The notes: generated from the sequence alone by a model not told the origin. 64,000 bases of DNA from Tenacibaculum ovolyticum DSM 18103 (GCF_000430545.1 NZ_KE387166.1:124001-188000); one strand, 5' to 3'. Numbered from the stretch's first letter, positions 26,332 through 35,870 are shown. A program made the numbers and translations.

Positions 26332-26817
26332 TTACCAACTTAAACAGAATTTATTATTTCCATTTTCTCTATCAATTTCCATTGAACCTTGTTCAGCTCC
26401 AAAAGTCCAATGACCAGTAAATAAAAGTTTTATCGGGTCAGTTTTCTTTTCGAATGATACATTACTAATTTTCCATATGTTGGTTGATTCGTACCCTTTT
26501 GTATTTTGAGTATTCATATCCAAAGTCCATTTAACTTTTCCTTTTTCAATCAAAGTCAATGTAGGAGAAAGAGTATCATTTCTATTTTCCAACATTAATA
26601 TTCCATTATCAGATAAATCAAATTCTTTAGCATTTTTTGTTATTTCACTAGGGGTAACAATTACAGCTTTAAATGGACCATCATCCATTCCACAGCCAAC
26701 ATTAAATTGATACCAAACCAGCGAAACAAGTGTTAAATAGCTAACAATTCCAATTCCTGATATAATCGCAATACCTGTTAATATTTTTTTGAAGGTTTTA
26801 TTCATTTTAAGATGCAC
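26332..26817 (-). CDS. Small membrane-anchored hypothetical protein in the B12 operon
   Basis: The 161 residues have one hydrophobic helix near the N-terminus (about 12-34), then a hydrophilic domain with GCGMDDGPFKAVIVTPSE and a C-terminal GSMEIDRENG segment ending CLSW. No known B12 enzyme resembles it. The start at 26817 lies three bases below the upstream stop codon; Met5 (26805, MNKTFKK) is an equally good start. It sits between cobK and the cbiG-cobM gene in an otherwise tightly packed operon. Function unknown; it may be an insertion by chance. Confidence 0.7.
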   Translation of the reverse strand: MHLKMNKTFKKILTGIAIISGIGIVSYLTLVSLVWYQFNVGCGMDDGPFKAVIVTPSEITKNAKEFDLSDNGILMLENRNDTLSPTLTLIEKGKVKWTLDMNTQNTKGYESTNIWKISNVSFEKKTDPIKLLFTGHWTFGAEQGSMEIDRENGNNKFCLSW

Positions 26818-26819
26818 AG

Positions 26820-28661
26820 CTACTCTGTAACTACAAATTTCTTATTGGTTCTAAAAATGTGTTTCCATTCAGGGCTATATAATTGCGATCTGTTTTTACG
26901 AGCTCCAATAGCATGACCAACGACAATTAATACCGTTCTTGTTTTTTTACTCTCTTTTACAATTTGTGCTAGGTTTTCTAATTTTCCTTGAAAAATTTCT
27001 TCATCTTTCCAAGAAATTCTATACATCACGGCTACGGGAGTATCGGCATCAAAATGTTCTAATAGTTGTGCTTCTACTTTTTTAGCAATACCAACACTTA
27101 AAAAAATACACATGGTTGAATTTGTTGCTGCAAATGCTGAAATACTTTCTTTTGAAGGCATTGGCGTTTTTCCTTCACCACGAGTTAATACAATTGATTG
27201 GACTACCTCAGGAATGGTAAATTCTGATTTTAATACAGCGGCGGCGGCACTAAAAGAAGAAATACCAGGAACAATAAAATAGTCCATTCCTAACTCATCA
27301 AAAATGGTCATTTGTTCTTGAATAGCACCATATAAAGAAGGGTCACCACATTGTAAACGAACAATAGCGTTTCCTTTTTTATAATGTTCTTGCATTAAAG
27401 AAACTTGCTCTTCTAAAGTCATCATTGCAGAGTTTCTAACTACCGCTCCTGGCTTACACCAATTCGTCATTTCTTCAGGAATCAAGCTACCTGCATATAA
27501 CACACAATCGGCTTCTTCTAAATATTGTTTTCCTTTTACGGTTATTAATTCCTCATCACCAGGCCCTGCACCAATAATAGCAACCGCTGTTTTACGAACT
27601 ACTTCTGCGTTTAAAGCAACCGAAAAAGTGAATTTCTCACTGTTATCTAAATGAATTTTCTGTTTTTCAACAAGTAATTCATTATTTCCAGAAAGTAACA
27701 TCGCGCAAGATTCTGAAACACCATTAACACCAATTTTAGATTGCACCATTGCACTTGGATTAGGTATCGTAACGGTGTTTATTTTATCAGAAGTAAAGGT
27801 GCTGAAAGGAATATTGTTAGTCTCACTAAAGTCTAAATAAGCTTGCTGTTCCGCTTTAATATCAATAGAACCAAAGTTTTTGATGGCAGAAAAGTATAAT
27901 CCTTCAGCAGCTAGTTTTGATTTGAATGTTTCTTGAAATAGTTTAAAATCTAATTGCTTAGAGCATCCAGAACCAACAGATAGTACTTTCGGAATTAAAA
28001 ATAAACTAGAGATTTTAGCTTCGTAAACTTTATAACTTACCGCAATAAATAATTCGAATTGTGTATAATCAATGTCTTTTTCATTATAAAAAACGGTTAC
28101 AAAATTAGGAACTATTTTTTCTAAATGCTGTGTACCTTTATCTTTAATATCTAAAAGTAATGCTGTTGGTTTGTTATTAACAAACAACGCCATTATTTTA
28201 TTCGTAGGCACTGAACTTTCTGTTTGCCAGTCAAATTGACTTCCAAGGGTATCTAAAGCCCAAATATTTTGCACATCACTTGCGGTAGATATTACAGCAT
28301 TTGCTCCTAATACACTCGCCGTTTTTGATGCAAAATCATTCGCACCACCTTTATGTCCGCTTAATACAGATTGCACGTTTAAACCTAAATCATCAACAGA
28401 AATTACTGCTGGATCAGTATTTTTATCTTGAATATATGGTGCAATTAAGCGTACGCAAATACCTAAGGCTGTTACAAAACAAATACCATCTAGTTTCATG
28501 AAATTATCAGCTAAATAGTCAGAAATAGACGTAATAGTTGATACACTTTCATTACTAGACTGTAAAGTAGTTATGACTAATGATTTTGGAAATTCTTTCT
28601 GAATAATAAGGGCTTTTTCTATCCCTTTTTCAGTTACTGCTATGATGGCTATTTTTCTCAT
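26820..28661 (-). CDS. cbiG-cobM: CbiG-CobM fusion: ring-opening hydrolase and C11-methyltransferase
   Basis: Two enzymes are joined. Residues 1-345 are CbiG (cobalt-precorrin-5A hydrolase), with SGHKGGANDFASKTA near 98 and VGSGCSKQLDFKLF in the C-terminal CbiG domain. Residues about 360-605 are CobM/CbiF (precorrin-4 C11-methyltransferase), with AIIGAGPGDEELITVKG for S-adenosylmethionine binding and LQCGDPSLYGAIQE. CbiF makes the substrate that CbiG acts on next, so the fusion joins consecutive steps. It lies two bases below the small membrane protein gene and adjoins cobL directly. Confidence 0.93.
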   Translation of the reverse strand: MRKIAIIAVTEKGIEKALIIQKEFPKSLVITTLQSSNESVSTITSISDYLADNFMKLDGICFVTALGICVRLIAPYIQDKNTDPAVISVDDLGLNVQSVLSGHKGGANDFASKTASVLGANAVISTASDVQNIWALDTLGSQFDWQTESSVPTNKIMALFVNNKPTALLLDIKDKGTQHLEKIVPNFVTVFYNEKDIDYTQFELFIAVSYKVYEAKISSLFLIPKVLSVGSGCSKQLDFKLFQETFKSKLAAEGLYFSAIKNFGSIDIKAEQQAYLDFSETNNIPFSTFTSDKINTVTIPNPSAMVQSKIGVNGVSESCAMLLSGNNELLVEKQKIHLDNSEKFTFSVALNAEVVRKTAVAIIGAGPGDEELITVKGKQYLEEADCVLYAGSLIPEEMTNWCKPGAVVRNSAMMTLEEQVSLMQEHYKKGNAIVRLQCGDPSLYGAIQEQMTIFDELGMDYFIVPGISSFSAAAAVLKSEFTIPEVVQSIVLTRGEGKTPMPSKESISAFAATNSTMCIFLSVGIAKKVEAQLLEHFDADTPVAVMYRISWKDEEIFQGKLENLAQIVKESKKTRTVLIVVGHAIGARKNRSQLYSPEWKHIFRTNKKFVVTE

Positions 28662-29861
28662 TTATTTTTGTTCAGCTGTGTGAATGCTAATTTTATTATG
28701 TTGGTTTACTTGAATAACACTAGTATTAACGATGTAATTCAATTTTGTAAGTTCTTCTGTAAATATTTTAGAGCTGCTTTCTCTTACAGCGTTGGTAACG
28801 AATCGCACTGCTGGATTTAGTTGATGTATTAAATGGAGTAGTTCTTTTAAGCGTCCACCATGACCACCAATAAAAACAACATCAGGAATTTCAAAATCAT
28901 TTAAGTTGAGGTTAAAAAAATCATCAATAATAATGTCAATACCAGGTGTTGAAAAACGTGCTGTATTCTGTTGAATTATAGCTGTGCATTCAATTCGTTT
29001 TTCAAAGGCAACGATTTTTAAATGCGGAAAATGTTGTTTTGCTTCAATAGCAACAGATCCTGTACAAGCTCCTACGTCCCAAAACACCGTTTTATTTTGT
29101 AATTCTAAAGCACTAATAGTACTTAATCGAATTGGCATTTTAGTAATCATGTTTGCTCTATTCGTTAATGGAATAAAGGATGCATCAGGAATACCAAAAG
29201 GTTTATGTTTAGGTGTTACTTGTTTTAATAATACACAGTTTAAATTATCATGTGTTTTGTTAGAACAAGAAACTAAATCTAATTGTTCAATATGTTCATT
29301 ATCTCCGTCTAAAGCTTCTCCAATGGTTATTGAGTAATTATCAAAACGATATTGCAGCATGCGTTTCGCAATTTCGGCAGGTGTTTTTTTATTATCGGTT
29401 AATACTCCAATTAATTCGTTTCTTTTAATTAGTGCTTCATCTAGTGCAGACCAATCTCTACCGTGTATAGACACAGCTTTTAATGTATTGTAGTTCGTTT
29501 GTGTTTTATGACATAACAGTTGAATACTATTAAAATAAGGAGTAGCGCTTAATTTAGCATTGGGTAATAAGCGTTGTAACGTATTTCCGAAGCCATAGAA
29601 AAAAGGATCACCAGAGGCAAAAACCACAATCGTTGTCGTAATTTTTTTATACTGATTCATCAGCGCATCCATTTTACCAGAAATTTCAATCCAAATATGG
29701 TTTTCGGGTAAGAACGATTTTACCAATTGATAATGTCGTTTTCCACCAGAAAAAACAGTTGCTTCTTTAATTAATTTCAAGACATCATCATTCAATTTCG
29801 GACTAGGATGATTGCTAATTCCAATTAAATAAAAATCGATATGTTTTTCTATTAATTTCAT
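28662..29861 (-). CDS. cobL: Precorrin-6Y C5,15-methyltransferase (decarboxylating)
   Basis: The protein is the usual CbiE-CbiT fusion. Residues 1-200 form the CbiE tetrapyrrole methylase (FASGDPFFYGFGNTL), and 210-399 the CbiT class-I methyltransferase with SAM site FWDVGACTGSVAIEA and the acidic VFIGGHGGRLKE segment. It methylates C-5 and C-15 and removes the acetate carboxyl of ring C. Length (399) is standard. It directly adjoins the cbiG-cobM gene (stop 28662, next base starts it), and the next gene upstream is bluB, four bases away. Confidence 0.94.
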   Translation of the reverse strand: MKLIEKHIDFYLIGISNHPSPKLNDDVLKLIKEATVFSGGKRHYQLVKSFLPENHIWIEISGKMDALMNQYKKITTTIVVFASGDPFFYGFGNTLQRLLPNAKLSATPYFNSIQLLCHKTQTNYNTLKAVSIHGRDWSALDEALIKRNELIGVLTDNKKTPAEIAKRMLQYRFDNYSITIGEALDGDNEHIEQLDLVSCSNKTHDNLNCVLLKQVTPKHKPFGIPDASFIPLTNRANMITKMPIRLSTISALELQNKTVFWDVGACTGSVAIEAKQHFPHLKIVAFEKRIECTAIIQQNTARFSTPGIDIIIDDFFNLNLNDFEIPDVVFIGGHGGRLKELLHLIHQLNPAVRFVTNAVRESSSKIFTEELTKLNYIVNTSVIQVNQHNKISIHTAEQK

Positions 29862-29864
29862 TTA

Positions 29865-30503
29865 TTAATAAGAATCTTTAATTACAACATCGTTTATATT
29901 TTTACGCTTTTCCCATTGTAAACGTTCTAACTCTGGGTTTTCATAGAATTTATCTACATGCCCTAAGCATAAATAACCTATCAATTGTCTGTTTTCAGGA
30001 GCATTTAAAATGGTTTTAATTTTGTTAGGGTCTAAAATACTTACCCAACCTAAACCAACATTTAAAGCTCTTGCCATTAACCACATATTTTGAATAGCGC
30101 ATACTACTGAGTAAACACCAGCTTCTTTCATTGTAGTTTGCCCTAAAACAGGATGTTCACTTGGTTTATAAAAAACTGCGATATTTAATGCCGATTCTAC
30201 AATTCCTTCTAATTTTAATTGTGTGTAAGCATCGGCTTTTTTTCCTTCAAAAAGAGTTTTCGCTTTTTCGTTCTCTTCAAAAAAACTGTCTTTTATTTTA
30301 TTTCTAATGTCTAAATCTTTAATAATCACAAATTCCCAAGGTTGAGAAAACCCAACAGAAGGTGCGTTTACTCCAGCAAATAGAATTTTATCTAAATCCT
30401 TTTGAAGAATAGGTGTGTTTATAAAACGATTACCTCTAACATCTCTACGCGCAAGTATTATTTGCTCTAAGGTTTCTATATTTTCTGGAGTGAATTTGTT
30501 CAT
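29865..30503 (-). CDS. bluB: 5,6-dimethylbenzimidazole synthase BluB
   Basis: BluB breaks reduced FMN with O2 to make dimethylbenzimidazole, the lower ligand of B12. The 212 residues show the nitroreductase-like fold with ARRDVRGNRF at the start, NAPSVGFSQPWEFVII and the GLGWVSIL helix typical of BluB. The O2 need implies an aerobic cell, although the ring enzymes are of the anaerobic type. It lies inside the ring-synthesis operon with gaps of 2 to 3 bases. Confidence 0.92.
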   Translation of the reverse strand: MNKFTPENIETLEQIILARRDVRGNRFINTPILQKDLDKILFAGVNAPSVGFSQPWEFVIIKDLDIRNKIKDSFFEENEKAKTLFEGKKADAYTQLKLEGIVESALNIAVFYKPSEHPVLGQTTMKEAGVYSVVCAIQNMWLMARALNVGLGWVSILDPNKIKTILNAPENRQLIGYLCLGHVDKFYENPELERLQWEKRKNINDVVIKDSY

Positions 30504-30505
30504 TT

Positions 30506-31882
30506 CTAAGATTTAAAATAAGTTGAAGCTTCCGGTAATGTAAAAGCTGCATTTGTAATAGCTGCTGCAACATTACTACCACCTCTGTTTCCTTCAATAA
30601 TTACCCAATCAGTAGTTGCAATTTGTGATAATTGTTCTTTTGATTCTAAAACATTCACAAAACCAACAGGTACACCAATTATACCAACAGGTTTAAAAGC
30701 AGTATTGTCTCTTAATTGGTCAACAATTTCGAATAAAGCAGTAGGGGCATTTCCTACTACATATAAAGCATTCGGGTATTTTTCAATAGCTTTTCTAATA
30801 CCAGCTTGTGAGCGGGTAATATCTGCTGATTTAGCTAGCGCTTGTGCTTCTTCATCATTTAACAAACAATGAATTTGATTTCCGTATTCTTTTATAAAAG
30901 CTTTTGTAATTCCTGCTTTTACCATGGTGACATCAGTAACAATTTCTCCACCATTTTTAAGATGCGTATGCCAGTTTTCAATAGCATTCGGTGTTGCTGA
31001 ATAATGATTAAAATCTTCTAAAATTCCTGTAGTATGAATAACTCTCGTTACTGCCCATTTATCAGCAATAGAAAAAGGAATTTCTTTAATATGATCGGTA
31101 ACAATTCTAAAACTTTCTTGTTGAATTTCTTTACCTGTATGTGGTTTTCTGTTAAGGTAACCTCTAGGAGTAACCAAATAATCTTTAAAACGATAGGTTT
31201 GCGAGTTTCCAATCATTACCAAACAAAACATATCTACATCTTCAGGGTTAAACTCTCCTAAAGTGGTAATTTTAAGTTCTTCTTCTGGTCGTGTTACATG
31301 TCTTATAATTGCAACTGGGGTAGCAGGTGAGCGTTCTGTTAAAAATATTTTCTGTAATCTACCTAATTGCCAATGTCTTTTTTTACTTTTTGGGTTGTAT
31401 AAACTGGTTACAAAATCTCCCATTGCAGCAGCTTTAATTCTTTGCTCAATTTTGTTCCAAGGTGTCATTAAATCAGACAATGAAATGCAGCAAAAATCAT
31501 GACCTAACGGTGCACCTAATTTACTACCAGCAGCTAAAAAAGCAGAAACACCAGGAAGTGTTTCTAATTCAATAGCATCATCATTTCCTTTAGATACCAC
31601 TTCATAAACAATGGCAGCCATGGCATAAATACTGGCATCACCAGAACCAATAACCACTACATATTTATCTTCTTTAGCTTTCTCAACAGCTTTATGAGCT
31701 CTTGCTTCCTCTTTACCTAAAGGCATCGAAATAAGTTCAGCACCTTCTTTAAAAAGTGATGCTCCAAATTGAAAATAATAATCGTAACCAATAACTACAT
31801 CTGCTTTTTCTAAAGCATTTTTAACTACGGGTAACATATAATTGATATCTCCAGGACCTAAGCCTGCTACGGTTATTTTCAT
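30506..31882 (-). CDS. cobJ-cobH: Precorrin-3B C17-methyltransferase fused to precorrin-8X methylmutase
   Basis: Residues 1-240 are CobJ/CbiH (TVAGLGPGDINYM SAM loop, GSGDASIYAMA), which methylates C-17 and contracts the ring. Residues about 250-458 are CobH/CbiC (DVTMVKAGI, ALYVVGNAPTALFEI, VPVGFVNVLESKEQL, IEGNRGGSNVAAAI), which moves the C-11 methyl to C-12. These are not consecutive steps, so the fusion is one of expression rather than of channelling. It overlaps cobI by four bases. Confidence 0.93.
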   Translation of the reverse strand: MKITVAGLGPGDINYMLPVVKNALEKADVVIGYDYYFQFGASLFKEGAELISMPLGKEEARAHKAVEKAKEDKYVVVIGSGDASIYAMAAIVYEVVSKGNDDAIELETLPGVSAFLAAGSKLGAPLGHDFCCISLSDLMTPWNKIEQRIKAAAMGDFVTSLYNPKSKKRHWQLGRLQKIFLTERSPATPVAIIRHVTRPEEELKITTLGEFNPEDVDMFCLVMIGNSQTYRFKDYLVTPRGYLNRKPHTGKEIQQESFRIVTDHIKEIPFSIADKWAVTRVIHTTGILEDFNHYSATPNAIENWHTHLKNGGEIVTDVTMVKAGITKAFIKEYGNQIHCLLNDEEAQALAKSADITRSQAGIRKAIEKYPNALYVVGNAPTALFEIVDQLRDNTAFKPVGIIGVPVGFVNVLESKEQLSQIATTDWVIIEGNRGGSNVAAAITNAAFTLPEASTYFKS

Positions 31883-32589
31883 TTGTTTATTTTTTTAATA
31901 ATCATAAGAGAAAAATAAGGTGTTTCTCTTACACTGGCAGTACTCCAGTTATTCGTTATAAATTGTTGGTTCGTTCCTAAGCGTTCGGCATAAGTAACGT
32001 TATGTTTTTGAGTATCGATTACAGCGGTAATTATGTCAACAACCGATATAATTTTCATTAATACTACAGTATCGAAATTAGCAATAGCCTCTTCTAGTTC
32101 TTCTTTGGTTTGTATGCGAGGAATTACGACTACTTTTTCGTTTTGTAAACACAATGGTATTTTACTTTCAGATGCTAAATGCAAGTAAGAGCTAATACCC
32201 GGAATTAAATTGATAGGTAAATTATGTACTTGTATTTTTTCTAACAGATAAGAAAAAGAGCTAAACGTACTAATGTCTCCTTCGCTAACAATTGCTATAG
32301 ATAATCCTTTGTTATAATCAGAAAGTATTTGTTGAAAGGTTGTTTCATAAATAACCTTTGCTTGCGCTCTCTCTAAATCCATTTTTAAATAAAACCCTTC
32401 GAGTTTTTGTGAATCTAAATTATAGTTATCTAAAATTGAGCGTGAATAACTAGCTTTTCTGCCATCTTTAAATAAAGAGCCAGGGTAGTATATTTTAGCT
32501 ACGTTTTGTAAAGTTTTTAACCCTTTTAAAGTAATTAAATCAGGATCACCAGGACCTAAAGAAACGCCGTATATTGTACCTTTTGTCAT
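31879..32589 (-). CDS. cobI: Precorrin-2 C20-methyltransferase
   Basis: CobI/CbiL adds a methyl at C-20. The 236 residues start with IYGVSLGPGDPDLITLKGL, carry the VSEGDISTFSSFSY motif and the SISSYLHLASESKIPL segment of the family, and end with the usual C-terminal strand (FSLMIIKK). Overlaps of four bases with both neighbours (cbiX and cobJ-H) show translational coupling. Confidence 0.93.
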   Translation of the reverse strand: MTKGTIYGVSLGPGDPDLITLKGLKTLQNVAKIYYPGSLFKDGRKASYSRSILDNYNLDSQKLEGFYLKMDLERAQAKVIYETTFQQILSDYNKGLSIAIVSEGDISTFSSFSYLLEKIQVHNLPINLIPGISSYLHLASESKIPLCLQNEKVVVIPRIQTKEELEEAIANFDTVVLMKIISVVDIITAVIDTQKHNVTYAERLGTNQQFITNNWSTASVRETPYFSLMIIKKINK

Positions 32590-33518
32590 ATTCCTAAACC
32601 TTTTTTAATTTTAGTAAATACGTTGTTTTTTTGACCAACTTTTTCATCTTCTTCAAACAAAACACCTTTTACACCTAAATGATGGCCGATTTGTTCTTTT
32701 CCTACTTCCGATTCTAAACCAACAATTTGTTTTCTGTATTTACACAATTGGCAATTCATGTTTGCTGTACCGTTAATGGTTTCATCTAAGCGCTCATCAA
32801 AAGCTTTTAAGATTAACTCATCGCTACCAAAAGCTTTGGTGTACACATATTCATGAGGAGATGTTGCACTAAATGTTCGAATTTCATTATAAATACGTTC
32901 TAACAGAATTCCTGTAAAAAAGAAAAACGGAATTGCAATCGTACGTTTAAATTCCATTTTACTTGTAAGTTCTAAACTCTTGGTAACAGTAGGGTAGGCC
33001 GTACCACTGTAGGATACTGTTGTAAAGCCAAAGCCCATCCCTTCACCTAACATACAAGCTAATTTATGAACATCAGAGTTTGCGTCAGTATCGGTTGTTC
33101 CTCTACCTACAACCATTAAGCACACCTCTTTTCTATCCATCGGTGTATGTTTGCTTTCTTCTTCTAAAACTCTTTTTTGCGCTAATTCTAATAAAAATGA
33201 ATTCACCCCAAGGTGTTTTCCCATTTTTATAGTTAAATCACTATAATAGCTTTGTATGGTATTCATTTCATACGGAATATCATTCTTAGCATGCGAACCC
33301 GCAAAAAGAATAATTGGTAACGCATAAATTTCACGAATTCCTTTTTGATACATACGTTCAATAGAGGCTTCGTACACAGGATGATTAAATTCTAAAAAGC
33401 CATAATCTACCTCGTAATCGGTATAACGAGCTTGTAGTATAGCAACCAACTCTTTAAAAGCATCGGTTCCTGTTTTGGTTCTACTACCATGACCGCAAAG
33501 TAAAATTCCTTTTTTCAT
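32586..33518 (-). CDS. cbiX: Sirohydrochlorin cobaltochelatase, long CbiX type
   Basis: CbiX inserts Co2+ into sirohydrochlorin, the early step of the anaerobic route. The 310-residue protein is the two-domain form: the first domain holds CGHGSRTKTG with the metal-binding His10, and the second VGRGTTDTDANSDVH near residue 137. A Cys pair (CQLCKYRK) lies in the C-terminal tail, similar to cluster-type tails of some CbiX. It begins the run of ATGA-coupled genes with cobI. The gap to the cobA fusion is four bases. Confidence 0.93.
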   Translation of the reverse strand: MKKGILLCGHGSRTKTGTDAFKELVAILQARYTDYEVDYGFLEFNHPVYEASIERMYQKGIREIYALPIILFAGSHAKNDIPYEMNTIQSYYSDLTIKMGKHLGVNSFLLELAQKRVLEEESKHTPMDRKEVCLMVVGRGTTDTDANSDVHKLACMLGEGMGFGFTTVSYSGTAYPTVTKSLELTSKMEFKRTIAIPFFFFTGILLERIYNEIRTFSATSPHEYVYTKAFGSDELILKAFDERLDETINGTANMNCQLCKYRKQIVGLESEVGKEQIGHHLGVKGVLFEEDEKVGQKNNVFTKIKKGLGI

Positions 33519-33522
33519 TCTT

Positions 33523-35067
33523 TTAATTAATTGGTTTTACTCCTATTAAAAATACTACTGGCATTTGTAGTTCTTGTTTTTTTATATCGTTTTCTATCTC
33601 GCCTAATGTTGATGAGAGTAACACTTCGTTATCTCTTGAAACATTAGAAATTGCGTTGATAGGAATGTTTGTGTTTTTGCATACTTCTATTAGTTTAGGA
33701 ATAATTTTATCTAAACTTTTTAGTCCCATATACAGTGCTAGTGTGTTACCAGCGTTTAGCATTTCTGCAATTCCTTTAAGTTGTGCGGTAGAATAATCGG
33801 CAGTATGTGCAGTACAAATTAAAATAGCGTTCGATTGTCTTCTCTCGGTAATAGGAATGTTTACAGAACTCGCAGCCGCTAAGGCAGCAGAAATTCCTGG
33901 AACCACAGTAAAAGGCAAATTATGCTGTTTTAAAAAGCGAACTTCTTCGGCAGCTCTTCCATAAATGTATGGATCTCCAGATTTTACACGAACAACTTTA
34001 TTTCCTAGTTCACAATGTTTTTTCATTAGTGAATTGATGTTATTCTGACGTGTTTCTTGATCTTCTTTATCGCCGTATTTTCTACCTACATAAATATGTT
34101 CAGCCTGTGTATTAATCGCTAATATTTCATCTGAAATTAAATTATCATGTAAAATAATATCAGCATTTTCAATAGCATGAAAAGCTTTTAAGGTTAATAG
34201 GTTTTTATTACCAGGCCCACAACCTACAATTGCTATTTCAGGTAAATAATCTTTTGTAAATATCCATTCAGGATTTGAGAATTGATAGGTAAAATTTAGT
34301 ACTGATTTTGATTTAGAATTATCAACTATTTTATAACTTTCCTTAGGGTTAGTTTCAAAAATAGGCGCAGGCATATTTAATTTAATGGCTGCATTCTCAT
34401 AAAAATCTTTTCTTTTAGGATGTATATCAGCACAACCGTTAATAATTTCACCAAAACAATCATTATTTATAATAGTTGCTATTAACCGAATAACATCTTT
34501 TTGATGAATAAGATTAACAGGAACATTAGGATTTTTTAATTGCTTTTTATTTGCCAAAAATCTCCCAGGATGACGTTTAGGGCCAATTAAACCAGCCAAA
34601 CGTAAAACAGTTAAGTTGTTGCCAAAATGTTGTTGCAATAACTGTTCTGCTTCTATTAGTGCAATACCAGAGGCTTTTTCAGGAACACAGTTTATAGCTT
34701 CATTTACAAGGCTATTGGTATTTTGATAAACAGAGGTTGAGCTAACAAAAATTACTTTTGTAGTTTTTGGCGTATGTTTTATAATCTGCTTAATCTGTAG
34801 CGGATGTATTGTTTCAATACTATCAATTCGTTTTGGCGGAAAATTGATAATTAGTGTTGCTGTTTCATGAATAAAAGATTCCCAATCACCTATAATGGTA
34901 TCAGCTTCAATTTTTATTCTACAGTTATGAAAAGAATATTTAGCTAATGATGTTAATCTATCTAAACTAGAAGTACTTCCGTTAACTGTATAGCCACTTT
35001 TTTGAAGTTGTAAAGCTAATGGTAAACCTAACCAACCTAAACCTAGTATTGAAATACCTTTTTTCAT
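33523..35067 (-). CDS. cobA: SDR-type Rossmann domain fused to uroporphyrin-III C-methyltransferase
   Basis: Residues about 270-514 are a full CobA/SumT (IVGCGPGNKNLLTLKA, VRVKSGDPYIYGRAAEE, VPGISAALAA, ALYMGL), which makes precorrin-2. Residues 1-255 are an unusual partner: a short-chain-dehydrogenase/epimerase-like domain of the YeeZ kind, with GLGWLG (9-14), SSTSVYQ and LRLAGLIGPKRHPGRFL. I take the start at 35067 (MKKGIS), directly below the upstream stop; the longer frame would overlap the ferredoxin gene. CysG-like proteins also join a dehydrogenase to CobA but with an unrelated fold, so the extra domain may supply the same NAD step. That is inference. Confidence 0.88.
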   Translation of the reverse strand: MKKGISILGLGWLGLPLALQLQKSGYTVNGSTSSLDRLTSLAKYSFHNCRIKIEADTIIGDWESFIHETATLIINFPPKRIDSIETIHPLQIKQIIKHTPKTTKVIFVSSTSVYQNTNSLVNEAINCVPEKASGIALIEAEQLLQQHFGNNLTVLRLAGLIGPKRHPGRFLANKKQLKNPNVPVNLIHQKDVIRLIATIINNDCFGEIINGCADIHPKRKDFYENAAIKLNMPAPIFETNPKESYKIVDNSKSKSVLNFTYQFSNPEWIFTKDYLPEIAIVGCGPGNKNLLTLKAFHAIENADIILHDNLISDEILAINTQAEHIYVGRKYGDKEDQETRQNNINSLMKKHCELGNKVVRVKSGDPYIYGRAAEEVRFLKQHNLPFTVVPGISAALAAASSVNIPITERRQSNAILICTAHTADYSTAQLKGIAEMLNAGNTLALYMGLKSLDKIIPKLIEVCKNTNIPINAISNVSRDNEVLLSSTLGEIENDIKKQELQMPVVFLIGVKPIN

Positions 35068-35069
35068 TG

Positions 35070-35870
35070 TTATGTTAAATTTAAAATTGCGTTTTTTAAC
35101 TGTATTTTTCTGCAATATTCCCAACCTTTATTAACTATAGAATCGAATGCTATTTTTCCTAAAACTTCACCAAATTTATTTTTAAAACGAATACCAACTT
35201 GCTGCGATTCCTTTTTATAAAAATACTCGGTACTCGAAATTTTAGCTTGTTGTAACTCCTTATTATCTTTAGGTACAGCTGCAATAGTTAATGGAATGCA
35301 AGTTGTTTTAGTAAATAATTCAAGTGTATACGTTTTAGAGTATTCTAAGGTTTCAATATCATTAAATTCAATAGAATCTTGATTAATCATAGTGAGAGTT
35401 ACCCCATCTGGATTTTCTTTAAGATATAAGAACAACGGATACAGATATTGATCAGAACTAAATCCTTTGGTAATAAAACACGCACCTAATTCGGTATCAT
35501 TTTTTAGTTCAAAAGGCTTTGGTGTTATAGGGGCTCTTTCGTTGTTAGAAACTTGCTTATCCCATCCTTTTTTATATAATAACTCAGTTTCTATAGGGCA
35601 TTCATTATTTAAATGTCCTTTTACGATATGCGTTATTTTTTCGGGGGTTAATTCTTTATACCAAAACTCTCCTGGACTTACAATACAGGTAGGGGCATCT
35701 TCACATCGACCGTTACATCTCGTTTTAATGGTATGAGTAGTATCCCAAAGATCATTATTTCTTAAATAAGCTCTAGCTTCTCTAACAACTTTTTCGCCTC
35801 CTGCTTTTTGACAAGAACCTCCGTCGCAGAAGAAAAAAGTATGTGTTGTATTGGCGATGTTTTTACCCAT
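35070..35870 (-). CDS. Thioredoxin-like [2Fe-2S] ferredoxin
   Basis: The first 90 residues hold a thioredoxin-like ferredoxin: Cys15 and Cys20 (CDGGSC), then Cys52 and Cys56 (CNGRC) and Cys62, matching the C-x4-C ... C-x3-C cluster binding pattern. The remaining 170 residues have no recognised fold; a segment FKNKFGEVLGKIAF is near the end. A reduced ferredoxin could supply electrons to cobalt reduction or to ring reactions. It lies three bases from the receptor gene and two from the cobA fusion, and is common in Flavobacteria B12 clusters. Confidence 0.82.
   Translation of the reverse strand: MGKNIANTTHTFFFCDGGSCQKAGGEKVVREARAYLRNNDLWDTTHTIKTRCNGRCEDAPTCIVSPGEFWYKELTPEKITHIVKGHLNNECPIETELLYKKGWDKQVSNNERAPITPKPFELKNDTELGACFITKGFSSDQYLYPLFLYLKENPDGVTLTMINQDSIEFNDIETLEYSKTYTLELFTKTTCIPLTIAAVPKDNKELQQAKISSTEYFYKKESQQVGIRFKNKFGEVLGKIAFDSIVNKGWEYCRKIQLKNAILNLT

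Noticed and set aside
35068..35124. N-terminal extension of the CobA fusion
   Set aside because: It would overlap the ferredoxin gene end and has no match to the SDR start; MKKGIS at 35067 fits better.
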